A stretch of DNA of 64,000 nucleotides, taken from the NCBI GenBank assembly GCA_050173345.1, contig JBFXKW010000012.1:1-64000 (forward strand). The letters run 5' to 3'. Shown here one piece after another: positions 26,053-35,300 of this stretch. The notes beneath the pieces were generated by a model. The model worked only from the letters and a program-made list of their open reading frames with translations. It was not told the origin of the DNA and did not search any database. Made by a program: the position numbers and the translations under genes. The stretch comes from SHWC01 sp050173345 (GTDB lineage Bacteria; Pseudomonadota; Alphaproteobacteria; UBA828). Position 1 is the first letter of the stretch. Every line of letters starts with the position of its first letter.

Positions 26053-26338
26053 CGCTCGCCAAGTCTTCCTCGGTTGCGTACTCCACGATCGGAAACCGCT
26101 CCTCGCCTTCATCCCGAAGGCGATCCTGAATCTCGGCCAGCGTATTCATAACGGCCTCGCCGGTGAGCTTGTCGATAGCGTTCGGCTCGATGACGATGGT
26201 GATGCGCAGGGCATCTCCACCCTCGAAATCGAGGATCGGCTCGGCAAAGGTGCGAATGAAGCTGCCCCGTTCCAGCGTTGAACGGACGGCCGCTTCGACG
26301 ATCTCTTTGATCCTGTGGTTTGGAAGCATCTTGAGCAT
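26036..26338 (-). CDS. Small protein of unknown function coupled to the HEPN gene
   Basis: A 100-residue acidic protein, not recognised. Its central strand LRITIVIEP and C-terminal RFPIVEYATEEDLAS suggest a compact alpha/beta domain. It lacks the GSx10DxD motif of MNT-type nucleotidyltransferase antitoxins that usually pair with HEPN toxins. The stop lies inside the start region of the HEPN gene, so the two are likely co-translated. The ATG at 26338 and an alternative at 26329 are both possible. Confidence 0.6.
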   Translation of the reverse strand: MLKMLPNHRIKEIVEAAVRSTLERGSFIRTFAEPILDFEGGDALRITIVIEPNAIDKLTGEAVMNTLAEIQDRLRDEGEERFPIVEYATEEDLASVDDQH

Positions 26339-26411
26339 GGGCGCAGCTTAGCTCAAGCCTCCACAGAATGCACGGGCGGCAAAGCCTCCGTGCAGGCTCT
26401 GGAACGTGGCG

Positions 26412-27659
26412 TCAGGCGCTGACGAAGCGGAGGTCGAGGCGCTGCCAGATCTCGACGAGCGCGCCGACCAGGCGGTCGATCATGGCGTCGTCGTGCAGCG
26501 GCGAGGGGGTGATGCGCAGCCGCTCGGTGCCGCGCGGCACGGTCGGGTAGTTGATCGGCTGGATGTAGATGCCGTGATCGTCGAGCAGGAGGTCGCTCGC
26601 CTGCTTGCAGCGCACCGCATCGCCGACAAGCACGGGCACGATATGGCTCACGCTCGGCATCACCGGCAGGCCCGCCGCGGCGAGCTTCCGCTTGGTGCGG
26701 GCGGCGCGGTCGTGCATGCGCCCGCGCTCGGCCGCGCTATCCTTCAGGTGGCGGACGCTCGCGAGCGCGCCGGCGGCGATCGCGGGCGGCAGCGCGGTGG
26801 TGAAGATGAAGCCCGGCGCGAACGAGCGCACCACGTCGACCAGCGGCTGCGAGGCCGCGATATAGCCGCCCATCACGCCGAACGCCTTGGCGAGCGTGCC
26901 CTCGATCACGGTGAGCCGGTGCATCAGGCCCTCGCGCTCGGCGATGCCGCCGCCGCGGGGCCCGTAGAGCCCGACCGCGTGGACCTCGTCGAGATAGGTC
27001 ATGGCGCCGTAGAGCTCGGCCACGTCGCACAGCTCGGCGATCGGCGCGATGTCGCCATCCATCGAATAGACCGATTCGAAGGCGACCAGCTTCGGCGCCG
27101 CGGGATCGGCCTCGCGCAACAGGCGCTCCAGATCGCTCGGGTCGTTGTGGCGGAAGATCGATTTCCTGGCGTTGCTGTGCCGGATGCCCTGGATCATCGA
27201 GGCGTGGTTGTAGGCGTCCGAGAAGACGTGGCAGTTGGGCAAGAGCGCGGCGAGCGTCGAGAGCGTCGCCTCGTTCGAGATGAAGCCCGAGGTGAAGACC
27301 AGCGCCGCCTCCTTGCCGTGCAGGTCGGCGAGCTCGCGCTCGAGCACGACCAGCGGGTGCGAGGTGCCGGAGATGTTGCGCGTGCCGCCGGCGCCCGCGC
27401 CGAAATCCTTGAGCGCGCGGGTCATCGCCTCGAGCACCGCCGGGTGCTGGCCCATGCCGAGATAGTCGTTCGAGCACCAGACCGTGACGTCCGGCAGGCC
27501 GTCGCCCGAGGGGTCGTAGCGGCGCGCCTTCGGGAAGTCGCCGGCGCGGCGCGCCAGCTCGGCGAAGACGCGATAGCGGCCTTCGTCCTTCAGGTCCTGG
27601 ATCTTGCGGGCGAAGAAGGCGTCGTAGTCGACGACGTCCCGGTCGTTCGGCCTGCTCAT
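26412..27659 (-). CDS. hemA: 5-aminolevulinate synthase
   Basis: A 415-residue PLP-dependent ALA synthase (C4/Shemin pathway), condensing glycine and succinyl-CoA to start haem synthesis. It is typical of alphaproteobacteria. Signatures: WCSNDYLGMGQHP, GTRNISGTSHPL, FSDAYNHASMIQGIR, DEVHAVGLYG, and the PLP-lysine in EGTLAKAFGVMGGY. The C terminus INYPTVPRGTERLRITPSP is the family norm. The ATG at 27657-27659 gives the usual length; a long upstream extension in the same frame is not real. Confidence 0.97.
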   Translation of the reverse strand: MSRPNDRDVVDYDAFFARKIQDLKDEGRYRVFAELARRAGDFPKARRYDPSGDGLPDVTVWCSNDYLGMGQHPAVLEAMTRALKDFGAGAGGTRNISGTSHPLVVLERELADLHGKEAALVFTSGFISNEATLSTLAALLPNCHVFSDAYNHASMIQGIRHSNARKSIFRHNDPSDLERLLREADPAAPKLVAFESVYSMDGDIAPIAELCDVAELYGAMTYLDEVHAVGLYGPRGGGIAEREGLMHRLTVIEGTLAKAFGVMGGYIAASQPLVDVVRSFAPGFIFTTALPPAIAAGALASVRHLKDSAAERGRMHDRAARTKRKLAAAGLPVMPSVSHIVPVLVGDAVRCKQASDLLLDDHGIYIQPINYPTVPRGTERLRITPSPLHDDAMIDRLVGALVEIWQRLDLRFVSA

Positions 27660-27950
27660 GCGTGGGGTTCTCCGTCCCGGCGCCGGGTGGTGCCCGCTAC
27701 CGTGCCGCGCGAGTCGTAAGTTAATCATTAAATCAGCCAAAGGCAGGCCCCTCAATGCGTGAATCGGCCGCAGGTTTCCAGCCCCGCGCGGCGAGGCCGG
27801 ATCGCCGCGCGCCGGTGGGTCGGTATCACGCCTCGGCGGCGGGCGGCCTTGATCGCGATCAAATCGCCGCCGGCCGGTGGAGATTGGCGGCTTTCGCCTT
27901 CGAGCCGCGGTGACTATTCTCGGCCGGCCGTCGCAGACAGGGGAGAAACC
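27660..27950. other. Divergent intergenic region between hemA and the SDR gene
   Basis: About 290 bp without a gene. An AT-rich patch TAAGTTAATCATTAAATC at about 27716-27734 is the best candidate for the hemA promoter or a regulator site, about 60 bp upstream of the hemA start. A strong Shine-Dalgarno, AGGGGAGAAACC, precedes the SDR gene at its right end. Confidence 0.5.
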
Positions 27951-28661
27951 ATGCCATCGATTCTGATCACCGGCGCCAATCGGGGCCTCGGGCTCGAGCT
28001 CGCGCGCCAATACGCCGAGGCGGGCTGGCAGGTCCATGCCTGCTGCCGCGAGCCCGCGGGCGCCGGCGCGCTTTCGCGCCTCGCCGGGGGCAGCGGCGGC
28101 CGGCTCGCCGTGCACCGGCTGGAGGTGACCGCGCCGGACACCATCAGGGCCGTGGCGGCGGCGCTGCGCGGCACGCCGATCGACGTGCTGTTCAACAATG
28201 CCGGCATCCTCGGCGGCGACCTCGCCCATGCCAAGCCGATGAGCTTCGGCGGCATCGACTATGCGGCCTGGGAGGAGACGCTGCGCGTCAACACGCTCGG
28301 GCCGATGCGCGTCGCCGAGGCCTTCGTCGATCACGTCGCGGCCGGCGAGCGCAAGCTGATGGCCTTCATGTCCACCCACATGTCGAGCATCAGCGAGCTC
28401 GGCGAGGGCGGCTACTATCAGTACCGTTCGAGCAAGGCGGCGCTCAACCTGGTGGTCAAGGCGCTTTCGCTCGACCTCAAGCCGCGCGGCATCCGCACCC
28501 TCGCGCTCCACCCCGGCTGGGTCGCCACCGACATGGGCACCTCGGCCGCGCCGTTGAAGCCGCCCGAGAGCATCAAGGGCCTGCGCCAGGTGATCGAGAA
28601 TTACGGCAAGGACGAGACCGGCAAGTTCTACAACTATGACGGCAAGGCGTTCGAGTGGTGA
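27951..28661 (+). CDS. Short-chain dehydrogenase/reductase
   Basis: A 236-residue classical-fold SDR of the C-factor/carbonyl-reductase-like group. The cofactor loop is TGANRGLG (residues 7-14). NNAG follows LFNNAGIL. The active site has Ser in FMSTHMSSIS and Tyr-x3-Lys in YYQYRSSKAAL. HPGWVATDMG is the usual substrate-loop motif. Start ATG at 27951 with AGGGGAGAA upstream. The substrate is unknown. Its stop lies 11 bp from the convergent phage-type repressor stop, marking the left edge of the phage-derived element. Confidence 0.88.
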   Translation: MPSILITGANRGLGLELARQYAEAGWQVHACCREPAGAGALSRLAGGSGGRLAVHRLEVTAPDTIRAVAAALRGTPIDVLFNNAGILGGDLAHAKPMSFGGIDYAAWEETLRVNTLGPMRVAEAFVDHVAAGERKLMAFMSTHMSSISELGEGGYYQYRSSKAALNLVVKALSLDLKPRGIRTLALHPGWVATDMGTSAAPLKPPESIKGLRQVIENYGKDETGKFYNYDGKAFEW

Positions 28662-28672
28662 GGGGGTAGGGT

Positions 28673-29338
28673 CTAGACCCGCCGTCCGATCCAGATGACG
28701 CGGCCCTCGACGTCGACGTCGGCGGGGTCGACCGGGGGCAGCGGCGGGTAGTCGCGGTTGTCGCAACTGACGATCACCTTGCCGCGCACCGGGTCGATCT
28801 GCAGCCGCTTGATCAGCACGTAGTCCTCGTAGCGGATGACATAGATGCCGTCGCGGCGGATGGCGCGCTGGGTGCGGTCGATCAGCACGGTGTCGCCGTC
28901 GACCAGGGTCGGGAACATCGAATCGCCGCGCACCGTGATGACCGCGAGCTCGTCGGGCGAGGCGTTGGTCACGCTCTTGATCCAGTCCTCGCGGAAGGCG
29001 AGCCGGCCGGTCTCGGAGGCCGCGTCGATCAGCGTGCCGTGGCCGGCCGCGGCCGCGACATCGTAGGTCGGCACGAAGACGAGGTCGCCGGCCAGCGTCG
29101 CGAGGGTCTTGCCCTTGGGCGCGCGGGCGCGGCCGGGCTCGATCAGGTCGGCCGCGCCGACGCCGAGCACGGCGGCGAGCTTCTGCACCGTGTCGTGGCG
29201 CGGATGGCGCGACTTGCCGGTCAGGATGTCGCGCACCGCGGTCTCGTTCAGCCCGGCATTGAGCGCGAGCGCCTTCTGGGTCAGCCCGGCCTCGCGCATG
29301 CGGCGCTCCAATTCGCGGGCGAGCGGCGATTTCGGCAT
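28673..29338 (-). CDS. XRE-family repressor with S24 (LexA/CI-like) peptidase domain
   Basis: A 221-residue phage-type repressor. An N-terminal helix-turn-helix (residues about 8-62; LTQKALALNAGLNETAVRDIL) is followed by an S24 peptidase-like domain. The catalytic Ser140 is in RGDSMFPTL and Lys177 in YVLIKRLQ; an Ala-Gly at about residues 98-99 could be the self-cleavage site. This architecture implies RecA-stimulated inactivation after DNA damage. The gene is divergent from the HTH/zinc-ribbon gene and has palindromic operators in the shared promoter, one immediately before its own start codon, implying autoregulation. Confidence 0.9.
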   Translation of the reverse strand: MPKSPLARELERRMREAGLTQKALALNAGLNETAVRDILTGKSRHPRHDTVQKLAAVLGVGAADLIEPGRARAPKGKTLATLAGDLVFVPTYDVAAAAGHGTLIDAASETGRLAFREDWIKSVTNASPDELAVITVRGDSMFPTLVDGDTVLIDRTQRAIRRDGIYVIRYEDYVLIKRLQIDPVRGKVIVSCDNRDYPPLPPVDPADVDVEGRVIWIGRRV

Positions 29339-29339
29339 C

Positions 29340-29353
29340 TGGGACTTATCCCA
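29340..29353. promoter_or_regulatory. Operator palindrome O1
   Basis: Perfect inverted repeat TGGGA-CTTA-TCCCA, placed 1 bp upstream of the repressor start codon, where binding would block its own expression. It shares the GGGA-N4-TCCC core with O2 and with the site at 35551. Confidence 0.65.
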
Positions 29354-29376
29354 CAAGTCGCGTCGCCCCGCATGGG

Positions 29377-29388
29377 GGGAAATATCCC
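29377..29388. promoter_or_regulatory. Operator palindrome O2
   Basis: Inverted repeat GGGA-AATA-TCCC in the middle of the divergent promoter region. It has the same core as O1. Likely bound by the S24 repressor. Confidence 0.6.
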
Positions 29389-29396
29389 TTGATCGG

Positions 29397-29410
29397 CAGG
29401 AATGTTCCTG
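29397..29410. promoter_or_regulatory. Operator-like palindrome O3
   Basis: Perfect palindrome CAGGAA-TG-TTCCTG, 15 bp before the rightward HTH gene's start codon. Its arms differ from O1/O2, so it may be a weaker or different site, or bind the rightward gene product. Confidence 0.5.
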
Positions 29411-29425
29411 ATATGTTCTTTCGTT

Positions 29426-29773
29426 ATGAACGCCGGCCTGCCCTTGCCCGAAACCCGCGCCGCCAAGCCGACGCCGAACTGGCCGGCGGCCGATACCGCG
29501 GCGCTGGTCGAGGCGTGGAACGCGGGTGCGGCCCCGGCGGCGCTCGCGGCGCGTTTCGGCACCACCGTAAACGCGATCTATGCGCGGGTGCGGGCGTTGA
29601 GGCGACAGGGCGTCGCGTTGCAGGCGCGGCGCAGGCAGGGCGGGGTCACGCCGAAGCAAGGTCGCCGCAACGGCCCTGCACGGCGCAAGTGCCTCACCTG
29701 CGGCGAGAGCTTCCGCAGCACGCATGTCGGCAACCGGATCTGCCTTACATGCCTCGAATCGGATCTGTTCTGA
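29426..29773 (+). CDS. Small HTH and zinc-ribbon DNA-binding protein
   Basis: A 115-residue basic protein, first rightward gene of the phage-derived element. A helix-turn-helix-like segment (about residues 30-62; LAARFGTTVNAIYARVRALRRQG) precedes a C-terminal zinc ribbon with two CxxC pairs (CLTCGESF and ICLTC). This is the arrangement of small phage activators or control proteins. It is probably the early regulator opposed by the S24 repressor. I recognise the architecture, not a named family. Confidence 0.7.
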   Translation: MNAGLPLPETRAAKPTPNWPAADTAALVEAWNAGAAPAALAARFGTTVNAIYARVRALRRQGVALQARRRQGGVTPKQGRRNGPARRKCLTCGESFRSTHVGNRICLTCLESDLF

Positions 29774-29796
29774 GCTCATCGGGCTGGAGGGAAGGC

Positions 29797-30207
29797 ATGG
29801 TCGCGACTCATGTCCCGGACGGAGGCCGCTTCGACGCCGCCCTGGTGTTCGACCGGCTGGTCGAGGCGGCCGATACGCTCGCGCGCGTCAAGGTGCCGGA
29901 CATCCAGCGCAACGTGACGCGCTGGCCCGACGTGGTGCACGCCGCGGCGGAGGCGACCGCGTTCAACCGCGCGCCGCTGCGGCGCGGCCCGGCGAGCCCG
30001 GAGGCGATCAGCCGCATGGACGAGGCGCTGCCCTGGCTCGGCTGGCTGGCGCGGGACGTGCAGCGCATCCTGTGGAGCCGGGTCGAGGGGCTGTCCTGGC
30101 GCAGGATCGCGGCCTTCGCCGGCCAGGCGCCGAACACCTGCCGGGCGCGGGCGCGCACCGCGCTCGTCGAGATTGCTGACCGCCTCAACCGCGGCGAGCG
30201 GCCATGA
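29797..30207 (+). CDS. DUF6362-type phage protein
   Basis: A 136-residue helical protein resembling DUF6362 proteins, which sit directly upstream of terminase genes in alphaproteobacterial prophages and gene-transfer-agent-like clusters. A C-terminal helix-turn-helix-like stretch (LSWRRIAAFAGQAPNTCRARARTALVEIADRLN) suggests nucleic-acid binding. The ATG at 29797 has GGAGGGAAGG upstream. The stop overlaps the next start by 4 bp. Confidence 0.65.
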   Translation: MVATHVPDGGRFDAALVFDRLVEAADTLARVKVPDIQRNVTRWPDVVHAAAEATAFNRAPLRRGPASPEAISRMDEALPWLGWLARDVQRILWSRVEGLSWRRIAAFAGQAPNTCRARARTALVEIADRLNRGERP

Positions 30208-30782
30208 CGACTCCCGACTGGGGAGCGATCGAGCGCGAGTATCGCGCCGGGCAATTGCCGATCGCCGAGATCGGGCGGCTGCACGGCGTGTCGCGCTTCG
30301 CCATCGGCCGGCGCGCCAAGAGCGGGGCCTGGACGCGCGACCTCGAAGACAAGCTGCGCCGGCGCATCTGGGCGAGGCTCGGCGGTGCCGCGCGGGAAGA
30401 TGCCGAGGGCGACGGGACGGTCGAGGCCGCGGCGGCCCGTGCCGTCAGCGTGATCCGCTCGCACCGGGCCGACATCGCGAGGCTCCGCCGCATCGCCGAG
30501 GAGCTGGCGCGCCGCGTCGAGGCGGCGCTCGACATGGCGGCCGAGGAGGAGGTGGCGCCGGTCGGCGGGCGCGACGGGCTCGATGCCGCGCTGGTCAGGC
30601 TCGCCCAGGTGACGGCAAGGGTGATCACGCTGGAACGCGCCGCCTTCGGCCTCGACGAGTGGGCGAAGGCGCCGGCCGAATCGGAAGGTGAGCAGGATGG
30701 ACGAAGCGACGACGACAAGCGCCGCGAGCTTGCGGCACTTGTCGGGGCCGCGCTTGGCGCGGGCGCTGCGCCTCGCGCATGA
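30204..30782 (+). CDS. Probable terminase small subunit
   Basis: A 192-residue protein in the terminase-small-subunit position. The N-terminal part (EREYRAGQLPIAEIGRLHGVSRFAIGRRAKSG) is a helix-turn-helix of the type used by small terminases to bind packaging sites. The middle is a long helical, probably coiled-coil, oligomerisation region. The coding end overlaps the large terminase gene by about 86 bp in another frame. Assignment rests on the HTH and position. Confidence 0.7.
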   Translation: MTTPDWGAIEREYRAGQLPIAEIGRLHGVSRFAIGRRAKSGAWTRDLEDKLRRRIWARLGGAAREDAEGDGTVEAAAARAVSVIRSHRADIARLRRIAEELARRVEAALDMAAEEEVAPVGGRDGLDAALVRLAQVTARVITLERAAFGLDEWAKAPAESEGEQDGRSDDDKRRELAALVGAALGAGAAPRA

Positions 30783-32163
30783 GCTCGAGGCCGCGCGGCT
30801 CCGCCAGGATTTCTCCTACTTCCTGCGCCGTGCCTTCGCGACGGTCGATCCCAGCACGGCCTATCTGTCGAACTGGCACATCGCGCTGATCGGCGAGCAC
30901 CTGAAGGCGTGCGCCGCGGGCGAGATCACGCGGCTCATCGTCAACGTGCCGCCGCGCTCGCTGAAGTCGATCACGGTTTCGGTGGCATGGCCGGCCTGGC
31001 TCTTGGGGCGAGACCCGACGCGGCGCATCGTCGCGGCGAGCTATTCGTTGCCGCTCGCGCTCAAGCATTCGCTCGACTGCCGGCTCGTGCTCGGCGCGGA
31101 CTGGTACCGCCGCGCCTTCCCCGCGCTTCGCCTCGCGCGCGACCAGAACGAGAAGGCGAAGTTCGTCACCACGGCGCGCGGCTTCCGCTACGCCACCTCG
31201 GTCGGCGGCACGCTGACGGGGGAAGGCGGCGATATCCTGATCATCGACGACCCGCACGACCCGCGCCGCGCCGCGAGCGAGGTGGAACGGGCCCGCGCGC
31301 TCGCCTGGTTCGACCAGACCTTCTCGACCCGGCTCAACGACAAGCGAAAGGGCGCGATCGTTGTCGTGATGCAGCGGCTGCACGAGGACGATCTGACCGG
31401 GCACCTCCTGAAGAAGGGCGGCTGGCACCATCTCTGCCTGCCCGCAATCGCCGAGGCGCGCGAGGAGCATGCCTTCGGCGCCGTCCACAAGGTGAGGGAG
31501 GCGGGCGAGCTGCTGCATCCGGCGCGCGAGGGCGAGGCTGAGATCGCGCGGGCGAAGCACGAGCTCGGTTCTTACGGCTTCGCCGCGCAATATCAGCAAC
31601 GGCCGGCACCCTTGGGCGGCGGGCTGGTCAAGCTCGGCTGGTTCCGGCGCTATCGCGCGCGGCCGGCGGCGCCGAGGCTGGTCGTGCAGTCCTGGGACAC
31701 GGCGCACAAGGCGGGCGCCGACAACGACCATTCGGTGTGCGGCACCTTCGCCGAGACCGAGGGCGGCTTCGCGCTGGTGGAGCTATTTCGCGCCCGGCTG
31801 GAGTTCCCGGACCTCAAGCGCGCGGCGCTCTCGCTCGCGGTGCGGGACAGGCCGCACGCCATCCTGATCGAGGACAAGGCGAGCGGCCAGTCGCTGATCC
31901 AGGCGCTCCGGCGCGAGACCACGCTCCCCGTGGTGCCGGTCAGGCCAGTGGGCGACAAGCTCACCCGCATGGCGGCGGCGAGCGCGGCGATCGAGGCCGG
32001 CCGCATCCTGCTGCCCGAGGCCGCGCCATGGCTCGCCGATTACGAATTGGAGCTCTCGCTGTTCCCGAACGCCGCGCATGACGACCAGGCCGACATGACC
32101 AGCCAGTTCATCGCCTGGATGCTGGCGCGCGGCCCGGATGTGCCGCGGGTGCGGGTGTTGTGA
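30697..32163 (+). CDS. Phage terminase large subunit
   Basis: A 488-residue packaging motor. The ATPase domain has a Walker A-like NVPPRSLKS (residues 83-91) and Walker B ILIIDDPHD (180-188). The RNase-H-like nuclease has acidic motifs QSWDTA (Asp334), IEDKASGQ and AHDDQADMTSQF near the C terminus. This matches the terminases of RcGTA-like and siphoviral elements. The ATG at 30697 has GAAGGTGAG upstream; GTG at 30688 is an alternative. The gene that normally follows, portal, is displaced 3.6 kb by putA. Confidence 0.92.
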   Translation: MDEATTTSAASLRHLSGPRLARALRLAHELEAARLRQDFSYFLRRAFATVDPSTAYLSNWHIALIGEHLKACAAGEITRLIVNVPPRSLKSITVSVAWPAWLLGRDPTRRIVAASYSLPLALKHSLDCRLVLGADWYRRAFPALRLARDQNEKAKFVTTARGFRYATSVGGTLTGEGGDILIIDDPHDPRRAASEVERARALAWFDQTFSTRLNDKRKGAIVVVMQRLHEDDLTGHLLKKGGWHHLCLPAIAEAREEHAFGAVHKVREAGELLHPAREGEAEIARAKHELGSYGFAAQYQQRPAPLGGGLVKLGWFRRYRARPAAPRLVVQSWDTAHKAGADNDHSVCGTFAETEGGFALVELFRARLEFPDLKRAALSLAVRDRPHAILIEDKASGQSLIQALRRETTLPVVPVRPVGDKLTRMAAASAAIEAGRILLPEAAPWLADYELELSLFPNAAHDDQADMTSQFIAWMLARGPDVPRVRVL

Positions 32164-32181
32164 CTCGTTTTTCCTTTTTTC

Positions 32182-32296
32182 CGTCATGGCCCGGCTTGAC
32201 CGGGCCATCCATCGGTCCGCGGCACGGCTGGTGAGCGAACCGCTTTGTCGGCGCTCGCTGCACCATGGATGGCCCGGTCAAGCCGGGCCATGACGA
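32182..32296. repeat. Bipartite palindromic repeat, copy 5 (left flank of putA)
   Basis: CGTCATGGCCCGGCTTGACC and the inverted GGCCCGGTCAAGCCGGGCC closing with ATGACGA. It lies between the terminase stop and the putA start. Copy 6 lies on the other side of putA. Confidence 0.85.
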
Positions 32297-32354
32297 TCAT
32301 AAGAAATGGCGAAGCGCTTGCTCGCCAGCGAATAGCCCGCCACCCTCTCCGGCC

Positions 32355-35300
32355 ATGATCGAAACGGATGCACTGGCCGCGTTGCGCCAGGAGGTGCGCG
32401 CCGCCTATCGGATGGACGAGGCGGCGTGCGTGAAGGCGCGGCTCGAGGCGGCGCGGCTGCCGCTGCCGGTCAGGCGCGACATCGAGGCCAAGGCGGTCGC
32501 GCTGGTCGAGGCGATGCGCGCGGAAGAGGACGGGCCGAGCGGGCTCGACGCCTTCCTCGAAAGCTACAACCTCGCCTCGGAAGAAGGCGTGCTGCTGCTC
32601 TGCCTCGCGGAGGCGCTGCTGCGCGTGCCCGACGCCGCGACCGCCGACAAGCTGATCCAGGACAAGATCGGCGGCGCGCGCTGGGAGCGCCATCTCGGCC
32701 TCTCCGACAGCCTGCTGGTCAACGCCTCGACCTATGCGTTGATGCTGACCGGCCGCGTGGTGAGCCCGGTGAACGCGATCGGCGGGCGCGGCTGGGCCGA
32801 GGGCGTGCGCCAGGTCGTCGGCCGGCTCGGCGCGCCGGTGGTGCGCGCCGCGCTGGTCCAGGGCATGCGCATCCTCGGCCATCAGTTCGTGCTCGGCCGC
32901 AGCATCGAGGAGGCGCTGGAGCGCGCCGCCGAGGGCGAGGCGGCGGGCTATCGCTACTCCTTCGACATGCTCGGCGAGGCGGCACGCACGGCGGCCGATG
33001 CGACACGCTATTTCGATGCTTATGCCGGGGCGATCCGCGCGGTCGGGGCAAGCGCGAACGGGCGCGGGCCGGAGGCGGGGCCGGGCGTCTCGGTCAAGCT
33101 CTCGGCACTGCACCCGCGCTACGAGTTCGCCAAGGGGATGCGGATCGAGCGCGAGCTGATCCCGCGCACGCTGGAGCTGGCGCGGCTCGCGAGGGACCAC
33201 GGCATCGGCTTCACCATCGACGCCGAGGAGGCGGAGCGTCTCGAACCTTCATTGGCGGTGGTCGAGGCGCTGGCGCGCGAGCCGAGCCTTCGAGGCTGGG
33301 ACGGGCTCGGGCTCGCGGTGCAAGCCTATCAGAAGCGGGCGCTGCCGCTGGTCGATTGGCTCGCGACGCTGGCAGAGGGGTGCGGCCGGCGGCTGATCGT
33401 GCGGCTGGTCAAGGGCGCCTATTGGGACAGCGAGATCAAGCACGCCCAGGTCAACGGGCTCGCGGGCTATGCGGTGTTCACCCGCAAGGCCTCGACCGAT
33501 GTCTCCTATCTCGCCTGCGCGCGGCGCATGCTCGATGCGGGCGCGGCGCTCTATCCCGCCTTCGCGACGCATAACGCGCATACCCTGACGGCGGTGCTGG
33601 AGCTTGCCGGCGCGCGCACGGACTTCGAGCTGCAACGGCTGCACGGCATGGGCGAGCGGCTCTATGCGTTGAGCGTCGAGGGGCGCAGGCTCTCGACGCT
33701 GTGCCGCGTCTACGCGCCGGTCGGCGGCCATGAGGCGCTGCTTGCCTATCTGGTGCGCCGGCTGCTCGAGAACGGCGCCAACACCTCGTTCGTCAACCGG
33801 GTGATCGACCGCGACGTGCCGGCGGCAACGGTAGTCGCCGACCCGCTGGCGCGGCTCGAATCGCTCGCTGAACTGCCCAACCCGTCCCTGCCGCTGCCGA
33901 GCTATCTCTATGGCGAGGCGCGCGACAACGCCAAGGGCATCGACCTGTCGGACCCGCTGGAGCGGGAACAACTCGTGCCCGCGGTCGAGGCGGCGTGGCA
34001 AGAGACGTGGCACTCCGCGCCTGTCATCGGCGGCGAGCGCAGCGAGGGTACGGCACGCCCGATCACCGATCCGGCCGACCGCCGCGTGACGGTGGGCGAG
34101 GCGGTCGAGGCGGGCGCGGCTGATGCGGTGCGGGCGCTCGGCATCGCGGCGGCGGCGCAGCCGGGCTGGGACGCGGTGCCGGCCGCCGAGCGTGGCGCCA
34201 TCCTGCGCAGCGCCGCCGACAACTATGAGCGGGAGATGCCGCGCCTGATGGCGCTCGCTATTGCCGAAGCCGGCAAGGCCTGGCCCGACGCGATCGCCGA
34301 GGTGCGCGAGGCGGTCGATTACCTGCGCTATTATGCGGGGCTCGCCGAGGCGGAGTTCGCGTCCCCAAGCGGGCTGCCCGGCCCGACCGGCGAGCGCAAC
34401 ACGCTGGCGCTCAGAGGCCGCGGCGCCTTCCTCTGCATCAGCCCTTGGAACTTTCCCCTGGCGATCTTCACCGGGCAGGTCGCAGCGGCGCTCGCCGCCG
34501 GCAACGCCGTGCTTGCCAAGCCGGCCGAGCAGACGCCGCTGATCGCCGCCGAGGGGGTGCGCCTGCTGCACGAGGCCGGCGTGCCGGCCGAGGTGCTGCA
34601 CTTCCTGCCGGGCGACGGGCCGGCGCTCGGCGGCGCGTCGCTGCCGGCACCGGGGCTCGCCGGGGTTGCCTTCACCGGCTCGACCGAGGTGGCGCGGCTG
34701 ATCGCGCGCCAGCTCGCCGCGCGCGACGGGCCGATCCTGCCGCTGATCGCCGAGACCGGCGGGCAGAACGCCATGATCGTCGATTCGACCGCGCTGCCCG
34801 AGCAGGTCATCCGCGACGTGCTGGCCTCGGCCTTCAACAGCGCGGGCCAGCGCTGCTCGGCGCTGCGCGTGCTCTTTTTGCAGGAGGATGTCGCGCCCGA
34901 CATGATCGAGATGCTGGCGGGCGCGATGGCCGAGCTCGAGGTCGGCAGCCCGCGGCGGCTCGTAACCGACATCGGCCCGGTGATCGACGAGGAAGCCCGG
35001 CAGACCCTGGAGAATCACGCGGCCCGCATGGAACGGGAGGGGCGGCTCATCGCGCGGGTGCGACTCGGCGAAGAATGCCGGCACGGCAGCTTCTTCGCGC
35101 CGGTCGCCTATGAGATCGATTCGATCGCACGGCTCGAACGCGAAGTGTTCGGCCCGATCCTCCATGTCGTGCGCTATGGGGCCGATGCGCTCGATCAGGT
35201 GATCGACGCGATCAACGCGACCGGCTATGGACTGACGCTCGGCGTGCACAGCCGGATCGAGGCGACGGTTCGCCATGTCGCGGCGCGCGCGAGGGTCGGC

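Noticed and set aside
27660..28766. Long extension of the hemA frame upstream
   Set aside because: Runs antisense through the SDR gene; hemA has a family-length start at 27659.
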